Shown here piece by piece: positions 8,186 through 16,122 of a stretch of DNA of 64,000 nucleotides. The DNA lies in the NCBI RefSeq assembly GCF_023101165.1, contig NZ_CP078076.1, positions 2,480,001 to 2,544,000 of the forward strand, written 5' to 3'. How positions within the stretch are numbered: position 1 is the first letter of the stretch; each line of letters begins with the position of its first letter. This stretch comes from Microbacterium sufflavum (GTDB taxonomy: Bacteria > Actinomycetota > Actinomycetes > Actinomycetales > Microbacteriaceae). The notes beneath the pieces were generated by a model. That model was not told where the DNA came from and did no database searches. It was given only the letters and a program-made list of their open reading frames with translations. Both the position numbers and the translations under genes were made by a program.

Positions 8186-8230
8186 GCCGTCATACCTCCG
8201 CTCGCCGCGAGGCCGTCATGCCTCCGCCCG
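8165..8230. repeat. Tandem 26-bp repeat at a convergent junction
   Basis: Two full units (8165-8190, 8191-8216; CATACCTCCGCYCGCCG...AGGCCGT) and a 14-bp partial third (8217-8230). The stop of the polymerase-like gene lies in unit 1 and the stop of nhaA at the unit 2/3 border. Confidence 0.82.
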
Positions 8231-9499
8231 GTCCCGCGCAGCGCTCCGGGCTCGCCGACCGCGCAGCGCCAGGACCGCACCTCCGAGCACCGCCGCGACG
8301 AGGGACCCGACCAGCACCCCGATCTTCACGTGATCGTCGGCGACGCTGCTGCTGCCGTAAGCCAGCTCGCCGACCAGGAGAGACACGGTGAAGCCGATCC
8401 CGGCGAGCAGCGACATGCCGGCCAGGTCGGGCCAGCGCAACGTCTCGTCGAGACGCAGCGCCCGAACGCGGCTGAGGAGGAAGGTCGTCAGCAGGATGCC
8501 CACCGGCTTGCCGACGACGAGTCCCACGACGATGCCGACCGTGATCGGGTCGGTCAGCGCGGAGACGAGGCCGTCCATTCCACCGACGTCGACTCCCGCG
8601 GCGAAGAACGCGAACACCGGCACGGCGAACAGCGTGGCCACGACACCCCAGCGGTCGGCGAAGTGCGCCGCCAGCCCGTCGTACACCGGGGCGCCGTCCG
8701 CATCGGTACCGGTCTGCACGCGCGTGCGTGCGGTGGCTCGCACGGGCACGAGGAACCCGAGCAGCACACCGGCGACCGTGGCGTGCACCCCCGACGCGTG
8801 CACGCACACCCACACGGCCACCGCGAGGGGGAGCAGCAGCCACCAGGAGCGCACGCCGTTCTGCACCGCGAGCGCGAACCCGGCGAGCGGCAGCAGCGCG
8901 AGGATGAGCCACGGCGCCTGGATCGTCTCGGTGTAGAACGTCGCGATGATCGTGATGGCGATGAGGTCGTCGATGATGGCGAGGGTCAGCAGGAACACGC
9001 GCAGCGCCGGAGGGAGGAACCGGCCGACGACGGCGAGCACGGCCACCGCGAACGCGATGTCGGTCGCGGTGGGGATCGCCCAGCCGCGCAGCACCTCGGG
9101 GCCGGCCGCGGCGTTGATCGCGAGGAACAGCAGCGCGGGCACGACCACCCCGCCGACGGCTGCCGCGATGGGCAGCGCGGCGCGGCGCGGCGCACGGAGT
9201 CGCCCGGCGACGAACTCCTCCTTGAGCTCCAGCCCGACGACGAAGAAGAACACGGCGAGCAGCCCGTCGGCGGCCCACGCGCCGACGCTCAGCTCCAGGT
9301 GGAGCTCGGGGATGCCGAAGCGCACGTCGCGCACGGCCTCGTACCAGGGCGCGGCGGGGGAGTTGGCGAGGATCAGGGCCGCGACGGTCGCCGCGAGCAG
9401 CAGCGCACCACCGAGCACCTCGCTGCGGGCGGTCGAGCGGATACCGCGCCACAGCTCATGCGGCGCGAGACGGAAACGGGCAGGGGACGACGAAGACAC
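8216..9499 (-). CDS. nhaA: Na+/H+ antiporter NhaA
   Basis: 427 aa, polytopic inner-membrane antiporter exchanging Na+ (or Li+) for protons. Recognised from SEVLGGALLL, the ILANSP segment, the VGLELKEE segment, and the paired ion-binding aspartates in LAIIDDLIAI. A C-terminal basic tail makes it about 40 residues longer than E. coli NhaA. It starts at GTG 9499 with GAGG seven nt upstream. It is monocistronic, with a structured upstream region. Confidence 0.94.
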   Translation of the reverse strand: MSSSSPARFRLAPHELWRGIRSTARSEVLGGALLLAATVAALILANSPAAPWYEAVRDVRFGIPELHLELSVGAWAADGLLAVFFFVVGLELKEEFVAGRLRAPRRAALPIAAAVGGVVVPALLFLAINAAAGPEVLRGWAIPTATDIAFAVAVLAVVGRFLPPALRVFLLTLAIIDDLIAITIIATFYTETIQAPWLILALLPLAGFALAVQNGVRSWWLLLPLAVAVWVCVHASGVHATVAGVLLGFLVPVRATARTRVQTGTDADGAPVYDGLAAHFADRWGVVATLFAVPVFAFFAAGVDVGGMDGLVSALTDPITVGIVVGLVVGKPVGILLTTFLLSRVRALRLDETLRWPDLAGMSLLAGIGFTVSLLVGELAYGSSSVADDHVKIGVLVGSLVAAVLGGAVLALRGRRARSAARDRAEA

Positions 9500-9801
9500 A
9501 GGGGTACCTCACGGGAGAGATGGGCGGTCGATGCGAACAGGCCGCGCCATCCGGCGCGGCTAGCCCCGTGGCGGCGGGCAGCCCGCGATCTCACCGTGCG
9601 AGAGGGTGCCCCACACGCTCGTCCACCCGTTCGTCCCCGGGTGCAGTACGACGCGCATCCACTCCGTCATCGGCGTCGCCGACGACAGGCGCTGCGGGGC
9701 GCGCGTCGAACCGGCGGAGACGAGGGAGGGCACCCGTCCAGGCTACCGTCTGTCATCCGTGCTGCCCCGAGACGTCTCGCCGGAGGTGTCGCCGGAAGGC
9801 C
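9500..9801 (-). promoter_or_regulatory. 302-bp non-coding region containing the nhaA leader
   Basis: No convincing ORF. On the nhaA strand a perfect 8-bp hairpin (GCCGCGCC/GGCGCGGC around a 4-nt loop, 9541-9560) ends about 40 nt upstream of the GTG. The remainder is GC-rich without recognised motifs. It may be a 5' leader controlling nhaA; this is inference only. Confidence 0.4.
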
Positions 9802-10209
9802 TCAGCTGTCGGATTCGATGGCGAGCGTGTTCCCGTCCGGGTCCTCGACCCAGGCGATCCGCCCACCGCCCGCCCGAGGGCCGATGCCGTCCGCGTTCTG
9901 GCCGAAACCGTCGTAGCGGACGAACTCGGCTCCCGCAGCCGTCAGCTCCGCCACGACCGCATCGAGGTCGTCGACGTACCACGTGGCGACTGTCGAGCGC
10001 GTCGACCCCGCGGTCGGCGTCTCGAACACGTTGAGCATGGTCCCGTCGCCGCAGGCGTAGAACCGAGCGCCCTCCGCGATGCCGGCGCTCGGTCCGCTCC
10101 GCTCGGCGGCGAGGCCCAGCCCCCCTTCGTAGAAGGCGGCCGCTCGTCCGATATCGGTGACGCCGATGGATGCCCTCACCGGGTAGTCCGCTAGTCCCAT
10201 GTCAGACAT
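9802..10209 (-). CDS. VOC-superfamily (glyoxalase/bleomycin-resistance fold) protein
   Basis: 135 aa from the ATG at 10209 (a second ATG at 10200 is possible). One VOC module pair: an N-terminal strand VRASIGVTDIGRAAAFYEG, a central NVFETP strand, and the C-terminal ...IAWVEDPDGNTLAIE with the conserved D-P-D-G-N-T. The expected metal-site Glu in the last strand is present, but the usual first His is not obvious, so the enzymatic activity is unknown. It lies downstream of the tRNA gene on the same strand. Confidence 0.75.
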   Translation of the reverse strand: MSDMGLADYPVRASIGVTDIGRAAAFYEGGLGLAAERSGPSAGIAEGARFYACGDGTMLNVFETPTAGSTRSTVATWYVDDLDAVVAELTAAGAEFVRYDGFGQNADGIGPRAGGGRIAWVEDPDGNTLAIESDS

Positions 10210-10286
10210 CGTGCTCTCGAACCGCCGGCACGGCAATCGCCGACGTCCGCGCGACGCAGGCCGGCGAGCTCTCGCCGACCAACGAC

Positions 10287-10312
10287 GAAGGCCGCTCCGA
10301 AGAGCGGCCTTC
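10287..10312 (-). terminator. Terminator of the tRNA-Arg gene
   Basis: 11-bp perfect stem GAAGGCCGCTC/GAGCGGCCTTC. On the minus strand the loop is UUCG closed by C-G, an extra-stable tetraloop. It lies 8 bp past the tRNA 3' end. Confidence 0.78.
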
Positions 10313-10320
10313 TGCTGATG

Positions 10321-10393
10321 TGCCCCCGACAGGAGTCGAACCTGCGACCTACGGTACCGGAAACCGGCGCTCTATCCACTGAGCTACGGAGGC
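10321..10393 (-). tRNA. tRNA-Arg (anticodon CCG)
   Basis: 73 nt without encoded CCA. The cloverleaf reads: acceptor GCCTCCG/CGGGGGC, D-arm GCTC...GAGC, anticodon loop TTCCGGT giving anticodon CCG, T-arm GCAGG-TTCGAGT-CCTGT. The first anticodon-stem pair (C27-U43) is a mismatch; all other stems pair. It decodes CGG. Confidence 0.93.
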
Positions 10394-10409
10394 GTACCGA
10401 TCGACCTTA

Positions 10410-11216
10410 TCACTCGTCGTGGGTGGTCTCCGACCCGCCCGCTTCGGTGACCGGGGCGGCCCGCAGCTCGTCGAGCGCGGCGGCCAGCTTCTCGGCGAGG
10501 TAGCGGTGGCCCGCGGTCGACGGATGCTTGCGTCCGACCTCCACGTCGATCACGGAGAGGTAGTTCTGCTCGGTGATCCAGTGCTGCTGCACGGGGGAGA
10601 TGTACCACCAGCCGCGGGCGGCCGCGAGCTCGGACAGGTCGTGGTCGATGCGGGCGGTCTGCGTGCCGACGGGGAGCTCGTGCGGGGCGGGGCCGAGCAC
10701 GACGATCGCGGCCTCCGGGTACAGCGCGGTGAGCGCGTCCCAGGCGGCGGTCACGGCGTCGCGGTAGCCCACCTCGCCCTGGGCGCGGTCATTGATGGAG
10801 CCCTGCACGATCACCAGGTCGGCGTGGATCGCGGGGTCGAGGGCGGCGATCCGCTCCCCGAACGTGGGGCCGTCGAGGCCCGGCTTGAGGTAGCCGCTGC
10901 CGCGCACCCCGTTGACGACCGTGTGCCCGTGGATCAGGTCGGCGAGCACGTACGCGTACCCGAGCGTGGGATCCGTGGCCGCCGAGCCGTAGGTCCACGA
11001 GTCGCCGAAGACCAGCACGGTGGGGTCGTCGGGGAGCGTGAGGGGAGCCGGGGCGATGGCCGCGGTGGCGGTGTCGTCACCGGCGGCGACGGGCGCGGCG
11101 GAGGGAGCGGGAGTCCACGGCCGCCACACACCCAGAACGCCCGCCGTGACGGCGAGCACCAGTGCGGTGGCGACCCCGGCGGCACGCAGTCGGCGGCGGG
11201 TGGCGGGGGCCTTCAT
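10410..11216 (-). CDS. Secreted or membrane-anchored SGNH/GDSL hydrolase
   Basis: 268 aa. A basic N terminus followed by a hydrophobic segment (about residues 12-32) suggests an uncleaved signal anchor or a signal peptide. The catalytic domain shows block I GDSWTYG (Ser), a Gly block VRGSGYLKPG, block III GSIND, and block V with Asp/His in KHPSTAGHRY. Such enzymes deacylate polysaccharides or lipids outside the membrane; the substrate is unknown. The start at 11216 sits 6 nt after TACTCT (11223-11228), i.e. a leaderless arrangement. Larger ORFs running on into argS are antisense shadows. Confidence 0.82.
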   Translation of the reverse strand: MKAPATRRRLRAAGVATALVLAVTAGVLGVWRPWTPAPSAAPVAAGDDTATAAIAPAPLTLPDDPTVLVFGDSWTYGSAATDPTLGYAYVLADLIHGHTVVNGVRGSGYLKPGLDGPTFGERIAALDPAIHADLVIVQGSINDRAQGEVGYRDAVTAAWDALTALYPEAAIVVLGPAPHELPVGTQTARIDHDLSELAAARGWWYISPVQQHWITEQNYLSVIDVEVGRKHPSTAGHRYLAEKLAAALDELRAAPVTEAGGSETTHDE

Positions 11217-11222
11217 GGCATG

Positions 11223-11228
11223 AGAGTA
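11223..11228 (-). promoter_or_regulatory. -10 hexamer TACTCT of the SGNH gene, leaderless spacing
   Basis: TACTCT is separated by 6 nt (CATGCC) from the ATG at 11216, so transcription should begin at or next to the start codon. Confidence 0.55.
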
Positions 11229-11309
11229 GATCACGGTCGGCCGAACGCAAATTCGGCGCGACGCACGGGGGCGGAGATCGCCCGTCCGCGCCCGTAAACT
11301 GGGGAGTCT

Positions 11310-12974
11310 ATGAACCCCGAAACGCTCGCCTCCGCCATCCTCGCCGTCCTCGCACCGATCGCCGAGGCTCGACGTCCCGGCGAGCCGCTCGGGGTCACCG
11401 CCGCCGACGTGGTGCTGGAGCGTCCGCGCAACCGCGACCACGGCGACTGGGCCTCCAACATCGCGATGCGCCTGGCGAAGCCGCTCGGCACCAACCCGCG
11501 CGAGCTGGCGCAGGAGATCGCCGACGGACTCGTCCGCGTCGACGGGGTCGCGAGCGCCGAGGTCGCCGGTCCCGGGTTCCTCAACATCCGTCTCGACGCG
11601 GCCGCGGCCGGCGCGCTCGCGAAGGTCATCGTCGACGCCGGTCCCGCGTACGGCACCAACTCCTCGCAGGAGGGCGTGAGCGTCAACGTCGAGTTCGTCT
11701 CGGCCAACCCCACGGGTCCGCTGCACATCGCGCACACGCGCTGGGCCGCCCTGGGCGACGCGATCGTGCGCCTGCTGCTGGCGAGCGGCGCCCACGCGGT
11801 GCGCGAGTACTACATCAACGACGCCGGCGTGCAGATGGACCGCTTCGCGGGCTCGGTGCTCGCCGCCGCGAAGGGCGAGCCGACCCCCGAGGGCGGCTAC
11901 CCCGGCGAGTACATCACCACGCTCGCCGGCCGCGTGCTCGAGGCCCGCCCCGACCTGCTCGACCTCCCCGAGGCCGAGCAGCTCGACGTCGCCCGCGAGC
12001 TGGCGTACGAGTACCAGCTCGCCGAGATCACGCACTCGCTCGACCGCTTCAACGTGCCGTTCGACGTGTGGTTCTCCGAGCGCACGCTGCACGCGAAGGA
12101 CGCGTCGGGCCTGAGCCTGATCGACCGTGCCGTCGACCGCCTCCGCGAGCAGGGGCACGTGTTCGACCAGGACGGCGCGGTGTGGGTGCGCACGACCGAC
12201 TTCGGCGACGACAAGGACCGCGTGATCCGCCGCTCGAACGGCGAGTACACGTACTTCGCCGCGGATGCCGCGTACTACCTCGACAAGGGCGACCGCGGCT
12301 TCCGCGACAAGATCTACCTCCTCGGCGCCGACCACCACGGCTACGTGCACCGCCTCAAGGCGGTCGCCGGTGCCGCGGGGGAGGACCCGGAGAAGAACGT
12401 CGAGGTGCTGATCGGCCAGATGGTGTCGATCAACGGCGCCCGCCTGAGCAAGCGCGCGGGCAACATCATCGAGATGGACGACCTGCTCGACTGGCTCGGC
12501 ACCGACGCGCTGCGCTACTCGCTGGAGCGCTCGCCCGCCGACTCGCCGCTCGACCTCGACCCCGAGCTGCTGCAGAAGCGCACCAACGACAACCCGGTGT
12601 TCTACGTGCAGTACGCCCACGCGCGCACGCACAACGTGGCCCGCAACGCCGCCGACTCCGGTGTCGACCGCTCCGAGTTCGCGCCGGAGACGCTGACGCA
12701 CGAGAGCGAGGCCGCCCTGCTGGGCGCGCTGCAGGAGTTCCCGCGCATCGTGGCGTTCGCCGCTCAGGTGCGCGAACCCCACCGCGTGGCCCGCTACCTG
12801 GAGGAGCTCGCGGGCCTGTACCACCGCTGGTACGACAACTGCCGCGTGATCCCGCTCAGCGACGACCCGGTCGAGAGCGTGCACCGCACCCGCCTGTGGC
12901 TGAACGACGCCGCCGGTCAGGTGTTCCGCAACGGCCTCGGGCTGCTGGGCGTCTCGGCTCCCGAGCGCATGTGA
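11310..12974 (+). CDS. argS: Arginyl-tRNA synthetase
   Basis: 554 aa class I aminoacyl-tRNA synthetase. Order: N-terminal additional domain (residues ~1-110), Rossmann catalytic core with the HIGH variant NPTGPLHIAHTRW, a GADHHGY segment, KMSKS-equivalent RLSKRAGN, and a C-terminal helical anticodon-binding domain (DALR) ending YHRWYDNCRV...LGLLGVSAPERM. It charges tRNA-Arg; a tRNA-Arg(CCG) gene lies ~900 bp away. TAAACT (11295-11300) precedes the ATG by only 9 nt, giving a very short leader with GGGGAG. In many actinobacteria argS precedes lysA-hom, as it broadly does here. Confidence 0.97.
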   Translation: MNPETLASAILAVLAPIAEARRPGEPLGVTAADVVLERPRNRDHGDWASNIAMRLAKPLGTNPRELAQEIADGLVRVDGVASAEVAGPGFLNIRLDAAAAGALAKVIVDAGPAYGTNSSQEGVSVNVEFVSANPTGPLHIAHTRWAALGDAIVRLLLASGAHAVREYYINDAGVQMDRFAGSVLAAAKGEPTPEGGYPGEYITTLAGRVLEARPDLLDLPEAEQLDVARELAYEYQLAEITHSLDRFNVPFDVWFSERTLHAKDASGLSLIDRAVDRLREQGHVFDQDGAVWVRTTDFGDDKDRVIRRSNGEYTYFAADAAYYLDKGDRGFRDKIYLLGADHHGYVHRLKAVAGAAGEDPEKNVEVLIGQMVSINGARLSKRAGNIIEMDDLLDWLGTDALRYSLERSPADSPLDLDPELLQKRTNDNPVFYVQYAHARTHNVARNAADSGVDRSEFAPETLTHESEAALLGALQEFPRIVAFAAQVREPHRVARYLEELAGLYHRWYDNCRVIPLSDDPVESVHRTRLWLNDAAGQVFRNGLGLLGVSAPERM

Positions 12975-13002
12975 CCGGCCGCCCGTGCGGCAGGATGACA
13001 CC

Positions 13003-13845
13003 ATGAGCGACGACAACCACACGCTGCCGTACCCCGAGCCGTCGCGGGAGCACCCGACACTGGTGATCCCCGACGCGGCGGCGCCGCAGCCGGAGAAGGC
13101 CAGGCGACGGCCGCGGTGGCCGTGGGTCGTGCTGATCGTGGTCGTGGTGCTCGCGGTGCTCGTCGTGGCGGCGGAGCTCATCGCCCGCGCCGTGCTTCCC
13201 GGCGTGGTGCGGTCGATCGTGATCGAGCAACTCGACCTCCCGGCGGATCAGCAGCTCGACGTGGAGACCACGGGCCTGCTCCTGCCGCAGCTCATCGGCG
13301 GACGCCTCGACACGTTGCACCTGTCCACCGACGCGGTGACCCTGGAGGGCATCACCGGTGCGGCCGACGTGACCGCGACCGGCGTGCCCCTGCGCGGCGG
13401 CGAGCTCGGCGGCGCCGACGGCACGATCCGCATCGACCAGGAGCAGTTCACGGCGCTGCTGGCCACGACCGACCTCCCGGTGGATTCCGTCGAGCTGGAC
13501 GAGCCGAATGCCACGCTGGGCGGCTCCTTCGACGTGCTGGGCACCGCGGTGCCGGTGTCGATCACGCTCACCCCGGGCGCGGTCGACGGCGATCTGGAGC
13601 TGACCCCCGTGGCGGCGAGCGTCGGCGGGATCGACATCGACCTGTCCCGCGTCGGCTCGTCCCTGGGCGGACTGGGCGAGGGCCTCACGGAGCCGCGTCG
13701 CGTCTGCATCGCGGATCAGCTGCCGGCCGGGCTCACCCTCACCGGGCTGCAGATCTCCGGTGATGCCGCCGTGATCGACGTGGATGTCGACGGCGCGATC
13801 GTCACCGACGAGGCGCTGCAGGAGAAGGGCACCTGCCCGCGCTGA
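13003..13845 (+). CDS. DUF2993 (LmeA-like) membrane-anchored protein
   Basis: 280 aa. A proline-rich cytoplasmic N terminus, one transmembrane helix around residues 38-62 (WPWVVLIVVVVLAVLVVAAE), then an extracytoplasmic DUF2993 domain with the pattern LPADQQLDVET, GGRLDTLHLSTD, VTATGVPLRGG. The mycobacterial relative LmeA binds phospholipid and supports mannan elongation; a similar envelope role is inferred. The start at 13003 was chosen over the in-frame upstream codon because CAGGAT lies 6 nt before it, near the leaderless pattern. Confidence 0.75.
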   Translation: MSDDNHTLPYPEPSREHPTLVIPDAAAPQPEKARRRPRWPWVVLIVVVVLAVLVVAAELIARAVLPGVVRSIVIEQLDLPADQQLDVETTGLLLPQLIGGRLDTLHLSTDAVTLEGITGAADVTATGVPLRGGELGGADGTIRIDQEQFTALLATTDLPVDSVELDEPNATLGGSFDVLGTAVPVSITLTPGAVDGDLELTPVAASVGGIDIDLSRVGSSLGGLGEGLTEPRRVCIADQLPAGLTLTGLQISGDAAVIDVDVDGAIVTDEALQEKGTCPR

Positions 13846-13849
13846 CCGG

Positions 13850-14602
13850 CTACCCCGCCTCGGCGCGCGGTCCGTCCATCCGGGCCCGCAGGAGCTCGGC
13901 GAGCCACTGCGGCCGCTGCAGCGGGATGCCGTGGCCACAGCCGTCGACCGTGACCAGCGTGCTGCCGGGGAGCGCACGGTGCAGTGCCGCGGCGGAACGG
14001 TGCATGAGCTTCTTCTCTTTCTGTCCGACGAGGACGAGCGCCGAGCCGGGGAACTGCGACCACGCGGGCGGCGGCGCGAAGCGCAGGTTCTCCGCCACCG
14101 CGGTCACCAGGGTCTCGCGCGAGATGCCGGCCGAGGTGCGCAGGTAGGAGGGGAGCAGGTCGTCGGGCACGAACAGCTCCCGCGCCTGCAGCCGGGCGAA
14201 GCGCTCGTTCTTCGCCAGCCCGGCGGTCGCCCGCAGGAGCGCGAGGGTCGGGCCGATCGCGCGCGCCGGTTCCGCCTGGGCGCTGATCACCACCGCGTCG
14301 GACACCAGGTCGGGGCGCTGCGCGGCGAGCAGCACGGTCAACTGTGCGCCGAGCGAGAACCCGACCACGGTCGCGGGGGCGGACTCGTGCTCCAGGATCC
14401 GGGCGAGCGCGTCGACGGTCGCGGCGTGCGACTCGTACGGCTCGCTCGCACTCGCGCCGTGGCCGGGCAGGTCGGGCACGATCACCCGCTGCTGCTCGCC
14501 GAGCCGGGCGCGCACCGGGTCCCACATCCACCCGGCGACCCCGCCGCCGTGCAGCAGAAGAAGGGGTCGTGTGCCGGCCGGGCCGGAAGTCTCGTGGTGC
14601 AC
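13850..14602 (-). CDS. Alpha/beta-hydrolase fold protein
   Basis: 250 aa. Typical alpha/beta-hydrolase order: oxyanion LLLLHGGGVAGWMWD, DLPGHGAS, nucleophile elbow GFSLG, a late VLVGQKEKK strand, and catalytic His in DGCGHGIPLQ. The usual late Asp position is unclear. It lies 1 bp downstream of the TetR gene on the same strand, so it is the last gene of the hydrolase-TetR-hydrolase operon. The substrate is unknown; hydrophobic esters or lactones are possible. Confidence 0.8.
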   Translation of the reverse strand: MHHETSGPAGTRPLLLLHGGGVAGWMWDPVRARLGEQQRVIVPDLPGHGASASEPYESHAATVDALARILEHESAPATVVGFSLGAQLTVLLAAQRPDLVSDAVVISAQAEPARAIGPTLALLRATAGLAKNERFARLQARELFVPDDLLPSYLRTSAGISRETLVTAVAENLRFAPPPAWSQFPGSALVLVGQKEKKLMHRSAAALHRALPGSTLVTVDGCGHGIPLQRPQWLAELLRARMDGPRAEAG

Positions 14603-14603
14603 G

Positions 14604-15185
14604 TCACTGCCTCTCGAACGTGGCCGCCATGCGGCCGATGGTGTCGATCGTGCTCTCCAGTCGATCGCGATTGAGGGGGCCGAGCAGCCGCGCGGCCGAC
14701 AGCAGGCCGAGCGTGGCGCTCGACAGGGCGAGGGCGAGCGACTCCGGCGCCACGTCGGCGACGACGACCCCGCGTCGCTGCAGGTCGTGCACCCACGCGA
14801 TCACGCGCTCGTGTCGTTCCCGGTACCGTCCGTCCTGCTCCTCCGCGACGTGCGCCCCGAGCACGCCGGTGTTGTCGAGGAACGCCGCGGTCATCAGCTC
14901 GTCGTCGAGCAGCGCGCGGGCGGTCGCACGATATGCGGCGGCGAGCGAGGGGTGCGCGCCGAGCTCCTGCTCCACGCGCGCGGCGATGCGGGCGTTGCCG
15001 CGCTGCAGCAGGGCGTCGCGCACGTCGCGCTTCGACGTGAACTCCCGGTACACGGAGCCCTTCGCGATCCCCGCGTCCTCCGCGACCGCGGCGATGCTCA
15101 TGGCGTCGAAGCCGCGGGCGAGCACGAGCCGCTCGGCCGCGTCGAGGATGCGGTCGCGGCGGTGGGGGATGAGCGGTCTAGGCAT
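14604..15185 (-). CDS. TetR-family transcriptional repressor
   Basis: 193 aa from the ATG at 15185. The N-terminal helix-turn-helix reads RILDAAERLVLARGF...SIAAVAEDAGIAKGSVYREFTSKRDV, the classic TetR DNA-binding domain (residues ~10-57), followed by an all-helical ligand-binding domain. It overlaps the upstream hydrolase gene by 8 bp and precedes the other hydrolase by 1 bp, so it is co-transcribed with two alpha/beta hydrolases. It probably controls this operon through the inverted repeat at 16075-16112. The inducer is unknown, perhaps a hydrolase substrate. Confidence 0.86.
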   Translation of the reverse strand: MPRPLIPHRRDRILDAAERLVLARGFDAMSIAAVAEDAGIAKGSVYREFTSKRDVRDALLQRGNARIAARVEQELGAHPSLAAAYRATARALLDDELMTAAFLDNTGVLGAHVAEEQDGRYRERHERVIAWVHDLQRRGVVVADVAPESLALALSSATLGLLSAARLLGPLNRDRLESTIDTIGRMAATFERQ

Positions 15186-16065
15186 CCGCCCGCCCGTCGA
15201 GGTGTTCGAGCAGCGCCGCGGTGACGACGTCGGGACGATCGCGCTGCACCCAGTGACCGGCGCCGGGGACCACGACCAGACGGGCGTCGGGCAGCAGGCG
15301 CGCGGCGGTGCGGATGCGGTCGAGGGGCACGCCGGAGTCGCGGTCGCCGTGCACCAGCAGCGTCGGCGTGTGCACGGACGGCAGCCGGTCGGTGTACACC
15401 GTGCGCAGTCGGTTCCACCGCACCTGGTCGCGCTGCCACTCGCCGAACGTCGCGAGCCCGGTGCCGGTGGCGGCCTCGGCGAGCACGGCATCGACGAGCC
15501 CGGGCGTGCGCGCCTCGGGGTCGCGCACCAGATCGGCGAGACCCTTCTCCATCGCGGTGGCGTTGCGCGCGTACGAGCGCGTCATCGCGGAGAGCAGGCC
15601 GGAGCGCAGCAGCAGGAAGGTGGAGAAGTGGGTGAGGGCGCCGAGTGGACCGTCTGCCAGCCGCGGCATCAGCCCGTAGCAGCCGAGCAGGGCGGCCGCG
15701 CGTGCTTGCCCGGGGCGGTCGAGGAGGTGCCCGACGGTCAGACCACCGCCGAGGGAGAGCCCCGCGACGGCGTAGTCGCTCAGGCGCAGCGCGTCGACGA
15801 GCTCGCCCACGTATTGCACCAGCCGCTCCTGCGTGAGCCTCCACTCCGGACGGGGACTGCGCCCGAAGCCGGGGTGGTCCGGCGCGAGGACCCGGTGCCC
15901 GGCGGCGGCGAGCTGCGGGCCGATTCCGCCCCAGGAGAGCTCGGCGCTGTCGGCTCCGCCGCCGTGCAGCAGCAGGAGGGGCGAGCCGGATTCGTGCGTC
16001 GGGGTCCATTCGCACAGTGAGACCTCGGCGCCGGGGAGGCTGATGCGCGTCCGCGTGGGAGTCAT
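15178..16065 (-). CDS. Alpha/beta-hydrolase fold protein, first gene of the TetR operon
   Basis: 295 aa. Motifs: LLLLHGGGADSAELSW oxyanion loop, DHPGFGRS, nucleophile GLSLGGG, VHGDRDSGVP (late Asp) and GAGHWVQRDRP (catalytic His), resembling meta-cleavage-product hydrolases and epoxide-hydrolase relatives. It starts at ATG 16065 with AGAGGA seven nt upstream. It overlaps the TetR gene by 8 bp. The 38-bp inverted-repeat operator begins 10 bp upstream of its start, so it is presumably repressed by the TetR protein. Confidence 0.82.
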   Translation of the reverse strand: MTPTRTRISLPGAEVSLCEWTPTHESGSPLLLLHGGGADSAELSWGGIGPQLAAAGHRVLAPDHPGFGRSPRPEWRLTQERLVQYVGELVDALRLSDYAVAGLSLGGGLTVGHLLDRPGQARAAALLGCYGLMPRLADGPLGALTHFSTFLLLRSGLLSAMTRSYARNATAMEKGLADLVRDPEARTPGLVDAVLAEAATGTGLATFGEWQRDQVRWNRLRTVYTDRLPSVHTPTLLVHGDRDSGVPLDRIRTAARLLPDARLVVVPGAGHWVQRDRPDVVTAALLEHLDGRADA

Positions 16066-16074
16066 GCGTGTCCT

Positions 16075-16112
16075 CTCGTTGTGACCAAACTAGCAGTTCT
16101 GGTCACAACGAG
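16075..16112. promoter_or_regulatory. Inverted-repeat operator for the TetR operon
   Basis: Two perfect 13-bp arms, CTCGTTGTGACCA and TGGTCACAACGAG, are separated by 12 bp that hold a second small dyad (AACT-AGC-AGTT). A possible -10, TAGTTT, for the hydrolase lies inside on the minus strand. A regulator bound here would cover the promoter. It lies between the YihY gene stop (16123) and the hydrolase start (16065). Confidence 0.75.
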
Positions 16113-16122
16113 GGTCGCGCGG

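Noticed and set aside
11217..13181. Upstream extension of the SGNH frame to 923 aa
   Set aside because: The extension is antisense to argS and DUF2993; the true protein begins at the signal sequence at 11216.
15645..15836. Short plus-strand frame in the hydrolase/TetR region
   Set aside because: Arg/Ala-rich shadow without ribosome site or promoter.
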